Assembly (NCBI GenBank): GCA_019915135.1
Contig: JAHLMK010000005.1
Coordinates: 1,860,001-1,924,000 of the forward strand
Direction of reading: 5' to 3'
DNA from: Strobilurus pachycystidiatus
Lineage: Eukaryota; Basidiomycota; Agaricomycetes; Agaricales; Physalacriaceae
DNA length: 64,000 nucleotides
The notes below the pieces were generated by a model. The model did not search any database, was not told the origin of the DNA, and worked only from the letters and a program-made list of their open reading frames with translations. Shown in pieces: positions 1 to 11,442 of this stretch (within the stretch, counting starts at the first letter, position 1; each line of letters begins with the position of its first letter). Made by a program: the position numbers and the translations under genes.

Positions 1-3000
1 CCATAGGATCGTCCTGGCAGTAATCGTACGCATGCAGTAGATAGACTAGTCGATTGAATCAGCATCGAGGCCCAACGATAGGTACACGGGACTTACAGAT
101 AGCACTTTGGTAACTTTTCGCAGCGATACATATTTGCCCATAGATAGCAACCATGATCGGATTCTGCTTCGTCGGGAGCGGGAACGCAGCACTCTTCTCC
201 TTGTCCCCATTTTGATCGTCCGCGTCTTCGTCCATGTCGTCGTCCTCGGCCTTGGGCGCAGCGATCGTGGCATAGCGTCGACTGATTGGGTTGAACCGCA
301 AAGCCTCTGGGTTCTTTACCGCCGTGTCGCCAAGCTTCATTTCGCGGAAAAGATGCTTCTGGAGCGTCGAGGTGATGAAGGAGTCTGTCGGTAAGAGACC
401 ACTCGACAGAGACGCAATGAGCAGTCGCATAGGCTCGTTGTTGAACTGGTGCGAGTTGATTATCTTCCTACACTGCTCCACGACAATCCCGTATTTCTGT
501 GCGTGAATGGCACAACCTTCAAAGAGTGTGACTATGTGTATTTCGTCAGCTAGTGAAGAGACTCACTCGTGAGGGCCACTCTGACTATGACCTGCATCTC
601 GGGGGGCTGGTAAGGAGGAGACAGCATGATGTGTCGCAGAACTTCGTCGGCCAGTTCGTATTGATCCTGCTTCGTGAGGTTAAAGCAGTACTGATGGTCC
701 AATGGTTAGACAAGCAGCCAATACAGAATTAGAGGAAGTACCGTCAAGAAGATCCGCAGCCATTCAGAAAAGGTGACACCGCGGAAAATATCAACTCTAC
801 CCGAGCGATCGACTTTGGCGTTCTTCCTCGAGTTATTATCAGTCTCTGGTCAGCAGGGTTAGGACAGGACGCGGAAGAAGGGAAGGAATTCATGCACCCA
901 AATCGAGATGAAGTCGAGACACCATACGGTCTTCATCCGCTTCATGATCCTCATCCTGCTTTTTCTTTCTTCGACTCCTTGGGAACATACCCCGGAAAGG
1001 ATTATGCTGGGAAGATGAGCGTCTTGCCTCAAAAGAAAAGAGAAAAGAGATACACACCTTTCCAGTCATGAACAAGTTCCTCGTTTCCCTATAAGTCTCA
1101 ATCATCTTCTCAGCCTCCATCATCCACTCCCTTAACGCAATCTCGTCGCCTTGAGTCATCTTGCCCCAAACCTCCTTCAGCCGCTTGTAACCACGTACGA
1201 TCTCTGCTTCCTTCTCTGCCTCGAGCTGTCGCAGCTGGGCAGATGTCAACCGATTCTGAGGCTTGACGGGAGACGATTTGGTCCTTGTCGGTGCTTTCTC
1301 TTCCGCGAAGAGGGATCCTGCGGCTGTACCGTCATCACCTTGACCGGAATTCTTGTCTTTGGGTTTCTTCTTGCGTGAATCGATGACTGAGGCAAAGATG
1401 ATGAGCAGGACATAGCGAGGAAGAATCATGACTTACCTTCATATACTAGAGCGAGCGCCTTTCGAGGTTCGTTCAGGATCTCGTAAATCTCAGCGAGTTT
1501 CATCTTGGCTTCGTTGTTGGAAGGATCGACCAAACGAACTAGGACGTGTCATGTCGGGTTCAGTTGAAGTGAAAACGGTATCGAACACATACTATGCTCG
1601 TATACATCGACGGCCTCCCGAAGTTCGTCAAGCATGCGGAGACATGCCGCCGTTTGCATGAGAACGTAAAGGCTGCTTGTCTAGAGAGGGAGGGATATTG
1701 TAAATCTCATCGAGCTCGTTTGAAAGGAACCTACGCTAGCATCCGAGCCCAGTAGTTCGTAAATGGGCCGCGCATCCACGTACAATTCTCGTTCATAATA
1801 GGCATCAGCGATCTCAACGAAAAGTGCTGCGTAGTCCAGCACATCTTCATTGAGTATAATGTCGGCATGAAGCTGAGAATCTTGTGAGCCAAAAGCTGAT
1901 TATCAATTCGGAAATGTACTGACCTGACTCTCCTCAATATCGCCCATCTTGATGCGGGCAATAGCCAGTCGATGTCTAGCATTGACATCAAGCTGATACC
2001 TCCCAGGTTCGATAGCGCCACCTGCCCGACGCGAGATGTCCACGTCTGAAGGATCGTACTCTCTATCGTCGTCGCAAACATCCCAATAGCGCTGCTCCCC
2101 GCGTCCTTGCAACCACCTACATCCTTTCCGAATGACATCAATCGCACTCTCGTACTCGCCTAATGTGTTGTACAAGTCCGCGAGGACGAGAATCTCCATC
2201 AACGCGAAACCTCCTCCAGGAATCTCCTCTGTCGAAGATGGTGCAGGACCCCGCCCGGAGGGATAGACTTGGCGGTAGTGATCAAACGCTTGCTGGAACA
2301 GGGAGGCGCAGGTTGCAAAGTCGCTAAGTTCAATCAGGATAGCACGCAATTCGGATAGAATGGACAGCTCGTGCGGAAACTGTTTCAAGATGCCTCTGTA
2401 TGCAAGTTTGGCCTGCACCCATCGTCAGTGTCCGATACTTCCGCGAAGAAGAAGAAGGAACGGACGTTTCGCAGATCCCCAATCTCCTTTGCAAGGACCG
2501 CGCGCTCCCATAGCGCGTCGATGTTCGTTGGGTCCAGAGTGTGTGCTTTCCGGTAACAATACAGGGCTTGTTGGTTGTACCCGAGCTCTCTGTAGAGTAC
2601 AATTGAGACGCAGTCTCCTGGCTGGCTGCATTGTCGCACCTAGACTGTCTTGCAAGACGGTCCCATTCCTCTGCATCGTGGCGAAGATGGGCAGCCATTA
2701 TACGAAGCTGCAACGCTTTTCCCTCGTTCTTCATGTCGGAGAAACACTGCGCCAACACAGACCACGGCGCCGCCGCCCTCGGCTCAATCCTAATGACCTC
2801 GAACATAATCCTGATAGCCTCGGGGATGTCATTGTCGACATATGCCTGGTTGCCGTCCCCAATCAACGACTTGACTTGCTGAGACAAGACCGGACCCGCG
2901 GCGCGTCGTTTCTGCTTGGATGAGCGATCCACGCTTCAGAGGGAGATTTTGTGCGTACTCCTTTGTGCCTGCGGCCAACGCCAGACGCTGCGCGAAGGTC

Positions 3001-3317
3001 GTCGCGGAACTCGGCCTCCTGGTCCTCGATGTTGAAATCCCAGTCTTTCGCGAGGCCGGGATCGTCATTCCTCTCTCGGATGTTTTGAACTAGCCGGCTG
3101 TGGATGCATGAGAACCTAGGGCTCTGTTTGAATGTAAGTGAACGCACTCAAAATCCCCGTCAATTTCACGCTCTGCGAGAGTAGCGCCTGGGCTGCTGCT
3201 ACTGCCGGCCTCCTTCCCTGACTGGTAGTCCTCGTCCTCCTGCGAGTCCATGGAGCTCTCAGAGCCATCGGTGTATTCCTCTGAGCTGCTGTCTTCGTGC
3301 TCGTCGTCGTCAAACAT
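1..3317 (-). CDS. TFC4: Transcription factor IIIC TPR subunit (Tfc4/GTF3C3-like), C-terminus cut by window start
   Basis: Subunit of TFIIIC, which binds tRNA-gene promoters and recruits TFIIIB for RNA polymerase III. The start at 3317 opens an acidic Ser/Asp/Glu-rich leader (first ~55 residues), usual for this subunit. The protein then shows consecutive TPR-type helices: a block with QQVKSLIGDGNQAYVDNDIP (about 2890-2830), PWSVLAQCFSDMKNEGKAL, YCYRKAHTLDPTNIDALWER (about 2560-2500), and LAYRGILKQFPHELS followed by ALMEILVLADLYNTLGEYES (about 2410-2150). Further exons run to the window edge, and 59-481 still reads as coding (RFNPISRRYA, then an acidic stretch). Several short introns interrupt the gene; not every junction was resolved, notably the first near 3,080-3,150. 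It is partial because the C-terminus lies outside the window. Confidence 0.85.
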
Positions 3318-3486
3318 GGCGGTTCAAGATCAAGTCGGTGTCACGCCATGACCGCGCTTCGCTTCCTTTTCCATCTATGGCCTGTCAATGTCATGGTCGA
3401 CGCGACGCCCATCACCCGTGCCAATTGAATACTCCGTATATTAAACTCCTAATCCTACATATGCTACCGATAGATACACAAGCACC

Positions 3487-5908
3487 CTACGGTAACGGAG
3501 GTGCATCCCGCCCAGCTAAAAACATCACATCCAGAATCTCATCCTTCTCTGTGCGCTTCCATGTCTTGATAGTCTCGCCGTAATCCGACATCTCGTATAT
3601 CCGGAATCGACGATCAAACCTGTATTCCGATAAGCACGACAGCAGATACACAACAGCGAGATAGAGCCTACCCAATCTTTCCATAACCAGAATACGACCC
3701 TCCACCTCCGAAACATAACCAGATACCACTGACTCGTCGGCAATTCTCCGTTACTGTGTTGAGAGCATATAATGAGCAAGCATGCACGCCGGTAAGAGAC
3801 GACGTACTGTGACTGTGTCCGTTCGCGATGACTTTCACCTCTCTCTCGTTGCTGGAAGGATCGTGCTCGCTCGCCATAGCTTTCATGATCCCCTTCTCGA
3901 AGAATCCATCACTCTTCTTCGAGCTGCCTGGCCCTTCGAGACCATGAATACCCACATCCAAAGTTTCGCCGGTGCGTGGGTCGAGGTCAGCAGGAGAATA
4001 CGACTCTGGCCTGAAAGACAACAGTGAGACTCAATGATGTGAGTCAACTAAGTCGGCGACATACAGAGGAATGTGGAAGAACATCAACGCATTAGGCTTG
4101 GCCAGTTTAGTCGTCGAAGGGGTGACTTGGTCCCCTTCAGACTGCCGACGATCCCAGGAATCACCAAAATCTTTCGCAGTATCCGGTGTGAATGGACGGG
4201 CAATGGCATTGATGGAGCCTATCACAATCAAAATGTTAGTCGACGATTCTTGTACCTCTATGGTTAACGTACTGGATTGTTGCAGGAACCAATCTATCTG
4301 ACTCGAACGAATATAGTCGTAAGCGGTTGGTGTGAATGCTCCCCAGAAGTTGTAGAACCCGCTGGTGTAGTCTCCCGAGTCCAAGAAGTATAGCGAAAGA
4401 AGATGCGTTTTGGAACTGAAAACCCATTCGTGAACATGTTCCAGACGAACAAAAAGAAGCACTCACGGGTCTGCACTCATAACCTTCAACATGTAGTTAC
4501 CGACGCCATGAATATCTTTAGGTCCTCGATCTACCATGTTATATGGAAGACCCTTCATCAGCTCCATCTGCCCCGCTCTGCTCAAACCTACTTCACTATC
4601 GTGGTTCCCAAAGACAGCTGCCCACGGTATCTTCCTAGCCAAAGCAGCTTTCGCGAATTTGGCCAGCACGCTCTTCGGGTCCCACGATGTGCTCTGACCG
4701 TTCAACTGGTCCCCACTGAAGACGACCATGTCCGGCTTCTCCACATCCAGAACATGCCCCAGCAAGGTGTTAGTGAGGTTGTCCGCGCCGACGTTATCTG
4801 CACAGGGAGGGGCCACATCTTTGCAGTATCCCTTCGACACAGAATAATGCAGGTCGGCAATTTGGAGAATCTTGAAGGAGCCAGAGTGAGAGAAATGGAG
4901 CGGAGGGGCGCGGGGAGGCAACTTGACACCACGGCGTAGAGTAATCCACGTGTCTTCGGTATGTCCATTCGAAGCGAGGGTTGCAGGCTCTAGTCTGTCG
5001 AAGCCATACCACGGAATATCGTCCCCGTAAAGAACGTCTATTTCCGTGACGATCTGGGCCTTCTCGTCGGGAGTCATGGTGCCCGCCGTTTTGCCTAACT
5101 TGTACCACAGATAGAGAGAAGCGGCTTTGACGACACCAGAGCGAAGGGAAAGGTCGGCTTTGTGCCATCCGTCGAGGGATTCTTTCTCGGGCAAGAGGCG
5201 GATGTCGGTAATGAGGTTAACGTCTTGGCGACGCGTACGCCTGTAATATATGTTCTGAGTTCATATGCGTAAGATCGTGGGTGCTTTTTGGAGGTCGAGA
5301 AGGACTGACGAGATATCCAGTGAGGTATCCAGCTTCAAGATTAAGATTTCGGTCCACGCGGACCCAGTTTCCTCGGATGGCGTCCTTCTCTGGGGTCGTG
5401 TCTGGCGTCTCCGCTTGAGCGAATCCATACCCTCCAAACCGTCAGACTTACCAGGCGCACAGATATCGGGGGCGTAGTTTGGATCGAAAAGACACCTGGT
5501 TATAGCAATCTCGGATACTACGCCACGAACACGTTAGCCAAAGTCACATTGACGAGATGAAGCCATACGGCCAGTGTCATGGGGCAACAATGGCGCCCAA
5601 ACGTCCAACGGAAGACTCGCGTAGTCGACAGTGTCCTCCGAGGTAACGTTCCACCAATCGACGCCCTCTGGTGGACCGGTTGATGGAGTAGTAGTAGCGT
5701 CGGATGAAGCGTTAGCTACGGCTCCCTCTGACAGCGAGACGGTGTCCCAGGATTGCCAGCCGAGTCGCTGAACTCTACCGGGTCCCAGAGTTGGCTGGTA
5801 GAGAATGAAGACCCAAGTGAGTAATAGAGAGAAGGCGATAATGGTTGTTATCGGGGCACAGATCGACCTCAGCCCTCGGAAAAAGCGGAACAGGGTGACT
5901 GGAGCCAT
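3487..5908 (-). CDS. DCR2: Dcr2-type calcineurin-like metallophosphoesterase with N-terminal membrane anchor
   Basis: Predicted phosphatase of the yeast Dcr2 family (cell-cycle dosage regulator, unfolded-protein response). I chose the ATG at 5908 because it gives MAPVTLFRFFRGLRS followed by a hydrophobic helix (ITTIIAFSLLLTWVFIL), a signal anchor; the longer frame to 6046 would run into the divergent neighbour. Metallophosphoesterase motifs are in order: LQIADLHYS (DxH), VVFSGDQLNG (GDxxG type), AAVFGNHDSE (GNHD/E), FFHIPLY, and a late ANGHSHS (GHxH). The C-terminal exon (3487-3729) carries RRFRIYEMSDYGETIKTWKR, typical of Dcr2 tails. At least five short introns. It shares a 165-bp divergent promoter region with the uL23m gene at 6074, and its 3' end lies 170 bp from the TFIIIC gene start. 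Confidence 0.85.
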
Positions 5909-6073
5909 ATAGGCGGAGCCTGGAGAGGCTTCTGGGTAAGGAAATGGAAGCAAAGCAAGGCGTGGATCGTCGTTGTGAGAGCGAAGTGGTGGACCGTGCC
6001 TCACGTGCCGCATTTTTCTTTTGGTCCCGACCGTCACGAAGTACACATCGGCGAGCTCCAGCCTCTCGTCGCG

Positions 6074-7009
6074 ATGCTGGGCCCCATATTCCGCCGCCTC
6101 TACTCAACAACGCCGCCGGTCGTCCCTCACGCGGCCCAGGTAGCACGGACGGAGTCGACACCGCTGGCTGTCCGTATCCGCCGCTATGAGCAGACCAAGG
6201 AAGTCATCGAGCGCGGAGAGACCGATGCCACCCCAGAGGGTCTCAGTCCCAGCCAGCACGCCCGCTATCTTCGCCTCCAAAAACTAGGTCGTGTCCCAAA
6301 GACGCTGTCATCTTCACAATGGATAGTGCGCGAGACGGCAAAGCGGTCGCGGATTCGCGGCACTCGGACCACTTTCGTGAACGGGGAGCAAAAAGTTGAC
6401 TACGTCGGTCAGACTATATACCTCCCCAACATCGTTTTCACCCTTGTCCGCAACCACACCCTTCCCGACGAGCCGTACAACCCGTACGAGGCAACTTTCC
6501 GCGTCCCTTTAAATATCACCAAAACCGACGTCCGCTCCTACCTCAAAGCCGTATACGGCGTCGATACCACCTACATCCGCACTGACGTCTACCGTCCTCC
6601 CAATCCCAAACGTGGCCTTGAGCAGACGAAAAAGGCCTACAAGCGCGCGGTAGTGGGACTGGTCGAGCCCTTCTACTATCCTGACCGCTACGAGGACATG
6701 ACGGCAGAGGAGAAAGAGGCGCATGATACGAAGCTGGAGGATACGTGGAGAATCAAAGAGGCGAAGGCGGAGACCAAGGTGTTGGGCAGGCAGCTCAAGA
6801 AGGATGGGCACAGGAAGCCAGTCAGTTACCAGGAAACCTCGGGGCGTGGCAAGATCCTGGCTCTCATTGCGGAGCGGAGGAGCAAGAGGGAGAAGTTGGT
6901 GTCCGAAACTCTGGAGAGCTGGAAGACCAAGCGCGCGAACAAAGAGGTTATCACGCTGGAGCCAGCAGACAGCCGAGTACCAAGTGTCGACGCACCCACC
7001 AGCCATTAA
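6074..7009 (+). CDS. MRP20: Mitochondrial large-subunit ribosomal protein uL23m (Mrp20/MRPL23-like)
   Basis: Component of the mitochondrial 54S ribosomal subunit near the exit tunnel. The start at 6074 gives MLGPIFRRLYSTTPPVVPHA, a typical mitochondrial targeting peptide (basic, Ser/Thr/Arg-rich, no acidic residues). An upstream in-frame start at 5975 would add 33 residues and reach almost into the divergent gene. The L23 core is visible at about residues 115-180: QTIYLPNIVFTLVRN, YEATFRVPLNITKTDVRSYL and AVYGVDTTYIRTDVYRP. The long charged C-terminus (KEAKAETKVLGRQLKKDGHR and on) is usual for fungal Mrp20. Single exon of 311 aa, in contrast to its intron-rich neighbours. Confidence 0.9.
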   Translation: MLGPIFRRLYSTTPPVVPHAAQVARTESTPLAVRIRRYEQTKEVIERGETDATPEGLSPSQHARYLRLQKLGRVPKTLSSSQWIVRETAKRSRIRGTRTTFVNGEQKVDYVGQTIYLPNIVFTLVRNHTLPDEPYNPYEATFRVPLNITKTDVRSYLKAVYGVDTTYIRTDVYRPPNPKRGLEQTKKAYKRAVVGLVEPFYYPDRYEDMTAEEKEAHDTKLEDTWRIKEAKAETKVLGRQLKKDGHRKPVSYQETSGRGKILALIAERRSKREKLVSETLESWKTKRANKEVITLEPADSRVPSVDAPTSH

Positions 7010-7295
7010 TCTATTTCTTAATATTGCTCATCTCATCCGTGTTCGTTGTTCTTTCGGGGTCAAGCAACATCCAGGTAAGCGTTGTCTATATTTTTATGCG
7101 AGGTACTTTAGCAGAATGCATCATGCCTTGGAGTTTGGCATTGGTCAGGTCAGTCGACTTTTCTCTCTCCTGGACCATCTTGGCTTACTTGCAACCAGCT
7201 CGGTTCCTGCGCCACAAGTTTCGGATCGAGTTGAACTTGATCGCGACTGTTGCCTTTCTTACATTCACACCACCATCTATTAGAATTTAGCCGAA

Positions 7296-8231
7296 ATGCT
7301 AGCTGCCCTCTACCTCGCCTTTTCTCTCCAAGCTCTTTACGTCTACGCGAATTACGACTGTCAATCGTTTCATACGACCTTTGCTGATCTAGACGGATTC
7401 ACGCCCACTAGCCCGCACGATACTTACAGCATTGGCGGAAATGGACTCGAACTGTACTTGCAAAAACCCCAAGGCACCGTTAAGACGGCTAACGGAGTGA
7501 ACAATAAAGTCAGCGACGGCGCCACTCTCAATTCAACTTTTGGGTTTGGGTAATTTTTTCATTACGCCTTTTCCTTGTCTCGCCTTTGCTGAATCGCCCT
7601 GATAGCATGGGCAAAGCTTCGTTCGAGGTAACCGCACCGTGTGTTGAGGGCGTCGTAACGGCAGTCATCATGGTCAGCGATGGTGTGTTCTCTGTCTGTC
7701 CTCCCAACCTTTGCTTCACTCAATCATCAACACAGACGAAGGCTCTCGCGACGAAATTGATATTGAGCTGCTCGGTGGCGATTCAGAGCACTGGCAGACC
7801 AACATATACGCCCCACGTAATGCCCACGCGGCGCCAGAGTATGACACCTTTTCTTCCGTCGAACGTGTCGACAATATCGGCGAGCGGCATACCTACTTCA
7901 TCGACTGGAACGACGAAAGGATACAATGGGGAGTTGATGGCCGAATTACCAGGACTTTGACGAAAGGTTGCTCTGTTTCTACTGATTGTAATGCTCATGC
8001 GCTGAGTCTTATATGGCAGAACAAACTCTTCGGGATGGAAAGTACACATATCCAACCCATCATATGCGGATACAGCTTGGTATTTGGGATGGAAGTGGGG
8101 CACAGGGAACAGCAGCTTGGGCGAAAGGTCCGATTGATTGGGAGAGCGCACCGAAGATGATCAAGGCTGTTGTTCACAGCGTCGGATTGGACTGTGGTAC
8201 GAAAGTTGGGAGGTGGGCTCGGGAGATTTGA
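7296..8231 (+). CDS. Secreted glycoside hydrolase family 16 protein (Crh-like transglycosylase)
   Basis: Probable cell-wall glucan/chitin transglycosylase or beta-glucanase. The N-terminus MLAALYLAFSLQALYVYANY is a signal peptide. The GH16 active site is intact: DEIDIELLGGD, with the ExDxE nucleophile and acid/base pattern, in exon 3. Other family features are MGKASFEVTAP (the usual YGK/ASF strand), YFIDWNDERIQWGVDG, and MRIQLGIWDGSG followed by WAKGPIDW. Exons: 7296-7549, 7606-7682, 7736-7966, 8020-8231, giving 257 aa with the frame kept through three introns. The end is short (VGLDCGTKVGRWAREI) and lacks the Ser/Thr-rich or GPI-anchor tail that many Crh proteins carry, so it is probably a secreted catalytic-domain-only form. 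Confidence 0.82.
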
Positions 8232-9545
8232 TGTGTTGTTTCAACTTCCAAGGGGCTTGGTCGTCAACATAGAGAAGACTGGATAATATCCACATACTAC
8301 CATAATACGTACTTACATGCATTCATACTATACTACCGCTCAAACAACCATTTTAAGCATAGAGAGCCTCGGTCCGCGTATTCCGACGATCTTCTTTCTA
8401 TTCCAGACGATGATCATGACAGTATTATCCATTCGCCCGTGCCGCTGCTCGATGTGTTAGGTTCTTCATGTTGCATCAGGGGGACGACATGAAAACTCTC
8501 AGACGCCACGTAGCCAAGAGCTGATATTGACAGACACAGTCTGAGTTAGCACTATAGTATACGACTGACTTCAAAGTCACGGCAAATGAGCGCCACCGTT
8601 GGCCTTAGCCTAAAACATAGCGGTGTTTATACAACGCAAGTAAGTATCCCCCGAAGAGTCACGACTGTTTGCGGCCGATTATTGGCTTCAACTCGGAATG
8701 GCCTCGATGAGAAATTGGCATTAAAAACATTACATTGACGCTGAAGACTCCAGTAAAGATCACCATTTGATACCCCGAAAACTTGATTGTGCTATATATC
8801 ATTGTCCAGGACTTCTTGCCTCTAACGTGGGGTGTAAAAAATGTTTCAATGTACTCTGAGAACACCTTCGAATATTTTCGTGATTTTTGGAGAGTCGCTT
8901 GTAATGCCAATGGTATGTCTCAAAAACCGTCGTATCAGTGAGTGATCTGAACCATGTGGCCCTCCCGCCGGCTTCGGCATCTTGTTTGACAGCGCTTCAT
9001 CATTCATGGGGCGGCGACAGTGCGCGGCATGTTCAGAAAGTGTTTCTACCATCTTCCACCTAAAGGACTATGGCCTGTGCTTCAGCTGTGTTACATAGTG
9101 TCTATATACCCTCATATCACTGACTGATCCCGTATCCGATCTTTAACTGTAAACGAGGTCTGCACGAGCTTCGATTACTTCAGTACCCGCGGCCGGCGCA
9201 AGGTCTTGGACCCTCTGCTCAAACCTCGCTCAAACCTATCCCCAAACAAGGCTATGCGGAAGAGTCTGTGGAGAAATGAGAAGCTGCGCATAAGCTGTGC
9301 GAACCAAACAACTGCATAAATACTTGATTCAGGCGAGGGTGATTGCTTGTGCAGTAATGCGTATATTGGGTCGGTGATACCCAGCACTTACCCAGCTGAT
9401 GGGCTTAAGCAGGTCAATAGCCTCTCAACAAGTTATGTACACAATAGAGCTCGAAGTCGTGGGATTCAGTAATTAATCACGATCGGAACAAGGTACCCTG
9501 AGGTCCCCTCATTGCCTTCGTGCCTGGCCCACTTTTGTTCCCGCC
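8232..9545. other. Intergenic stretch without a recognisable gene
   Basis: About 1.3 kb between the GH16 gene and the F-box gene. Only short overlapping frames occur here, on the minus strand, and none shows a conserved motif, credible splice pattern or coding-like composition. No tRNA, repeat or element terminus was seen. Confidence 0.6.
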
Positions 9546-11355
9546 ATGTTCTCGTTGACCTCCCTGCCCACAGAAATCCAGTCCGGTTGTCTCTCTGAAC
9601 TGGACCCAGTCTCCTTGACTCGATGTCGTCTGGTTCGTCTCCCTTCCTAACCGAAAGTACCATCCATAGCACATCTTGAGCTGATCATGAACCGACCCAG
9701 ATCTGCAAGGCGTTGCGGGCCATCGTGGATAGCTCACTTCACCTCAAATATCGCCTGGAACTTCATTTCGACAACTCGATAGACTTCAGCCTGGGATGCG
9801 AGTCCACTTCGGATCGCTACAGACGACTTCTAGCCTCACGCGAGTCTTGGGGGAATCTTAATTGGAGCAAAGCCATCAGTGTAGCCTCGCGCGGTGACTG
9901 CAGCGCATATGAAGTAGTCGGTGGCAAGTTTGTCAAAATGCTCTGGGGGACTCAATTTACTATCTTGACCCTTCCGACAACCACCGCCGAGCCACTATTC
10001 GAAATACGCCCGGATCTCACTGGTGTAATCAAGGACTTCGCTATGGATCCAAGTCAGGATGTTATTGCATATTTGGAGGACGATGCTTCGTGAGTCTTAT
10101 ACGAGGTTCTTTGGCGTTGTGTTCATCCCTTTAGGCCTCCGTCACTAACAGAGGAACGATTGCTCAAAATGCACTTGCAATCGTTGACCACCCTTAAAAG
10201 TCATCCTAAGGCAGCACAACCCATCATTCCCTTCATCATACCGGTCGATGCGCTATGGTCCAATGTGTTGGGTATCGTAACTATCCAAATCGTCGACGAC
10301 ATTTTGGCCTTGTTCATCCGAAATCTCCACCAAAAGCCATCACGCCTCATAGTGTGGAATTGGCATAGCGGAGTGCTACTCACTGTACGCAACAAACCCT
10401 CTATTTAGATTTCCGAAAAGTGACTCTTGTCTGTAGGACGACTCGTATCATAAGGTCGTTGGCTCTGCGATCCACTTTGGCTTCCTTGACAAGGAAACAT
10501 TCATCCTTGCCTCTCCTCAAGGACCTGGCTATCTTTGCCTTGCGCAAATATGTGATTGGAGAGTCAAGACGCGGGCTATCTTGGAGTTACCAGTCGTTCA
10601 AGACGGAATCAAAGTCGACACCATATCTAATCATTCCAGCGCACTTCCGCTTAGACCGAAGGGTGTTTGTCCCGACCAGGACAAACGAATTCAAACCTTC
10701 GCTATCATCTATGATACCGAGCTCGAAGCGCAAACAACGCATTGCTTGTTCGTTCATAACGACTACCTGTTGCGGCAATTACCTGCAGATCCTTGGCAAC
10801 CCGGTGACGAGCCTAGAGTTCTCCGCTGGCTAGAATGGGGACCTCAATACACTAGGTTTCTTCATTTCCCAGGCATATTTCACTGGATGAGGTGCGTTCG
10901 TCGCCTCACTAAGTGGTCTACGAACCGATCAAATCGTCGCACAGATACGTCTCCGGTCAGAAGGTTGTATGCCCTGCATCGACTATCGAACCCCAGGAGC
11001 TACAAGTTCTCGACTTCAACCTTCATCCCTCTCGCCTCCTTCCTGATACTGATATTCGACGCGTGGTACTGAACGAATCAGTCGTGGACAATGATACCAT
11101 CTTCGAGGCCCCGGTTCATTCTAGTCTGCCATACTACGCTTTGAAACGAAACATGCCACAGAGCTACTCAGGATTCATGATAGATGAACACAGCATCGTC
11201 GGCATGAAGGTCAGTCTCATGTCAAGCCTGTTCTATATTGAATCTGAATGTTCGTCTTCTCTGGTGCCTCACAGACCATGGATGGCCCTGATGGTCTCGA
11301 GCTCGACACTATCGACACCTATTGCTTCCCAATATCATATGAGGAGCACATGTGA
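9546..11355 (+). CDS. F-box protein (Agaricomycete expanded family)
   Basis: Likely substrate receptor for an SCF ubiquitin ligase. Exon 1 begins MFSLTSLPTEIQSGCLSELD, followed by a short SLTRCRL stretch, a compact F-box (LPxEI...L..L....L..CRL), then an intron (donor near 9632). Exon 2 reads ICKALRAIVDSSLHLKYRLE, the usual post-F-box segment in mushroom proteins. The rest (about 9780-11355) is a beta-strand-rich region with no catalytic motif: ESWGNLNWSKAI, FTILTLPTTTAEPLFEIRPD, and a last exon ending at the TGA of 11353-11355 (YCFPISYEEHM). Several short introns interrupt the ORF and not all junctions were fixed. Such proteins are highly duplicated in these fungi, so the target cannot be inferred. 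Confidence 0.7.
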
Positions 11356-11442
11356 ATTACTTGTACAGTATTGTATTATAGACACAGGATTACTATGGAT
11401 TTCAATACCCTCGTATACAAGAGAAGCAAGCCTAGGCAACTT

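Noticed and set aside
6509..7290. Minus-strand and overlapping plus-strand ORFs around the uL23m gene
   Set aside because: These are shadow frames of a conserved ribosomal protein gene.
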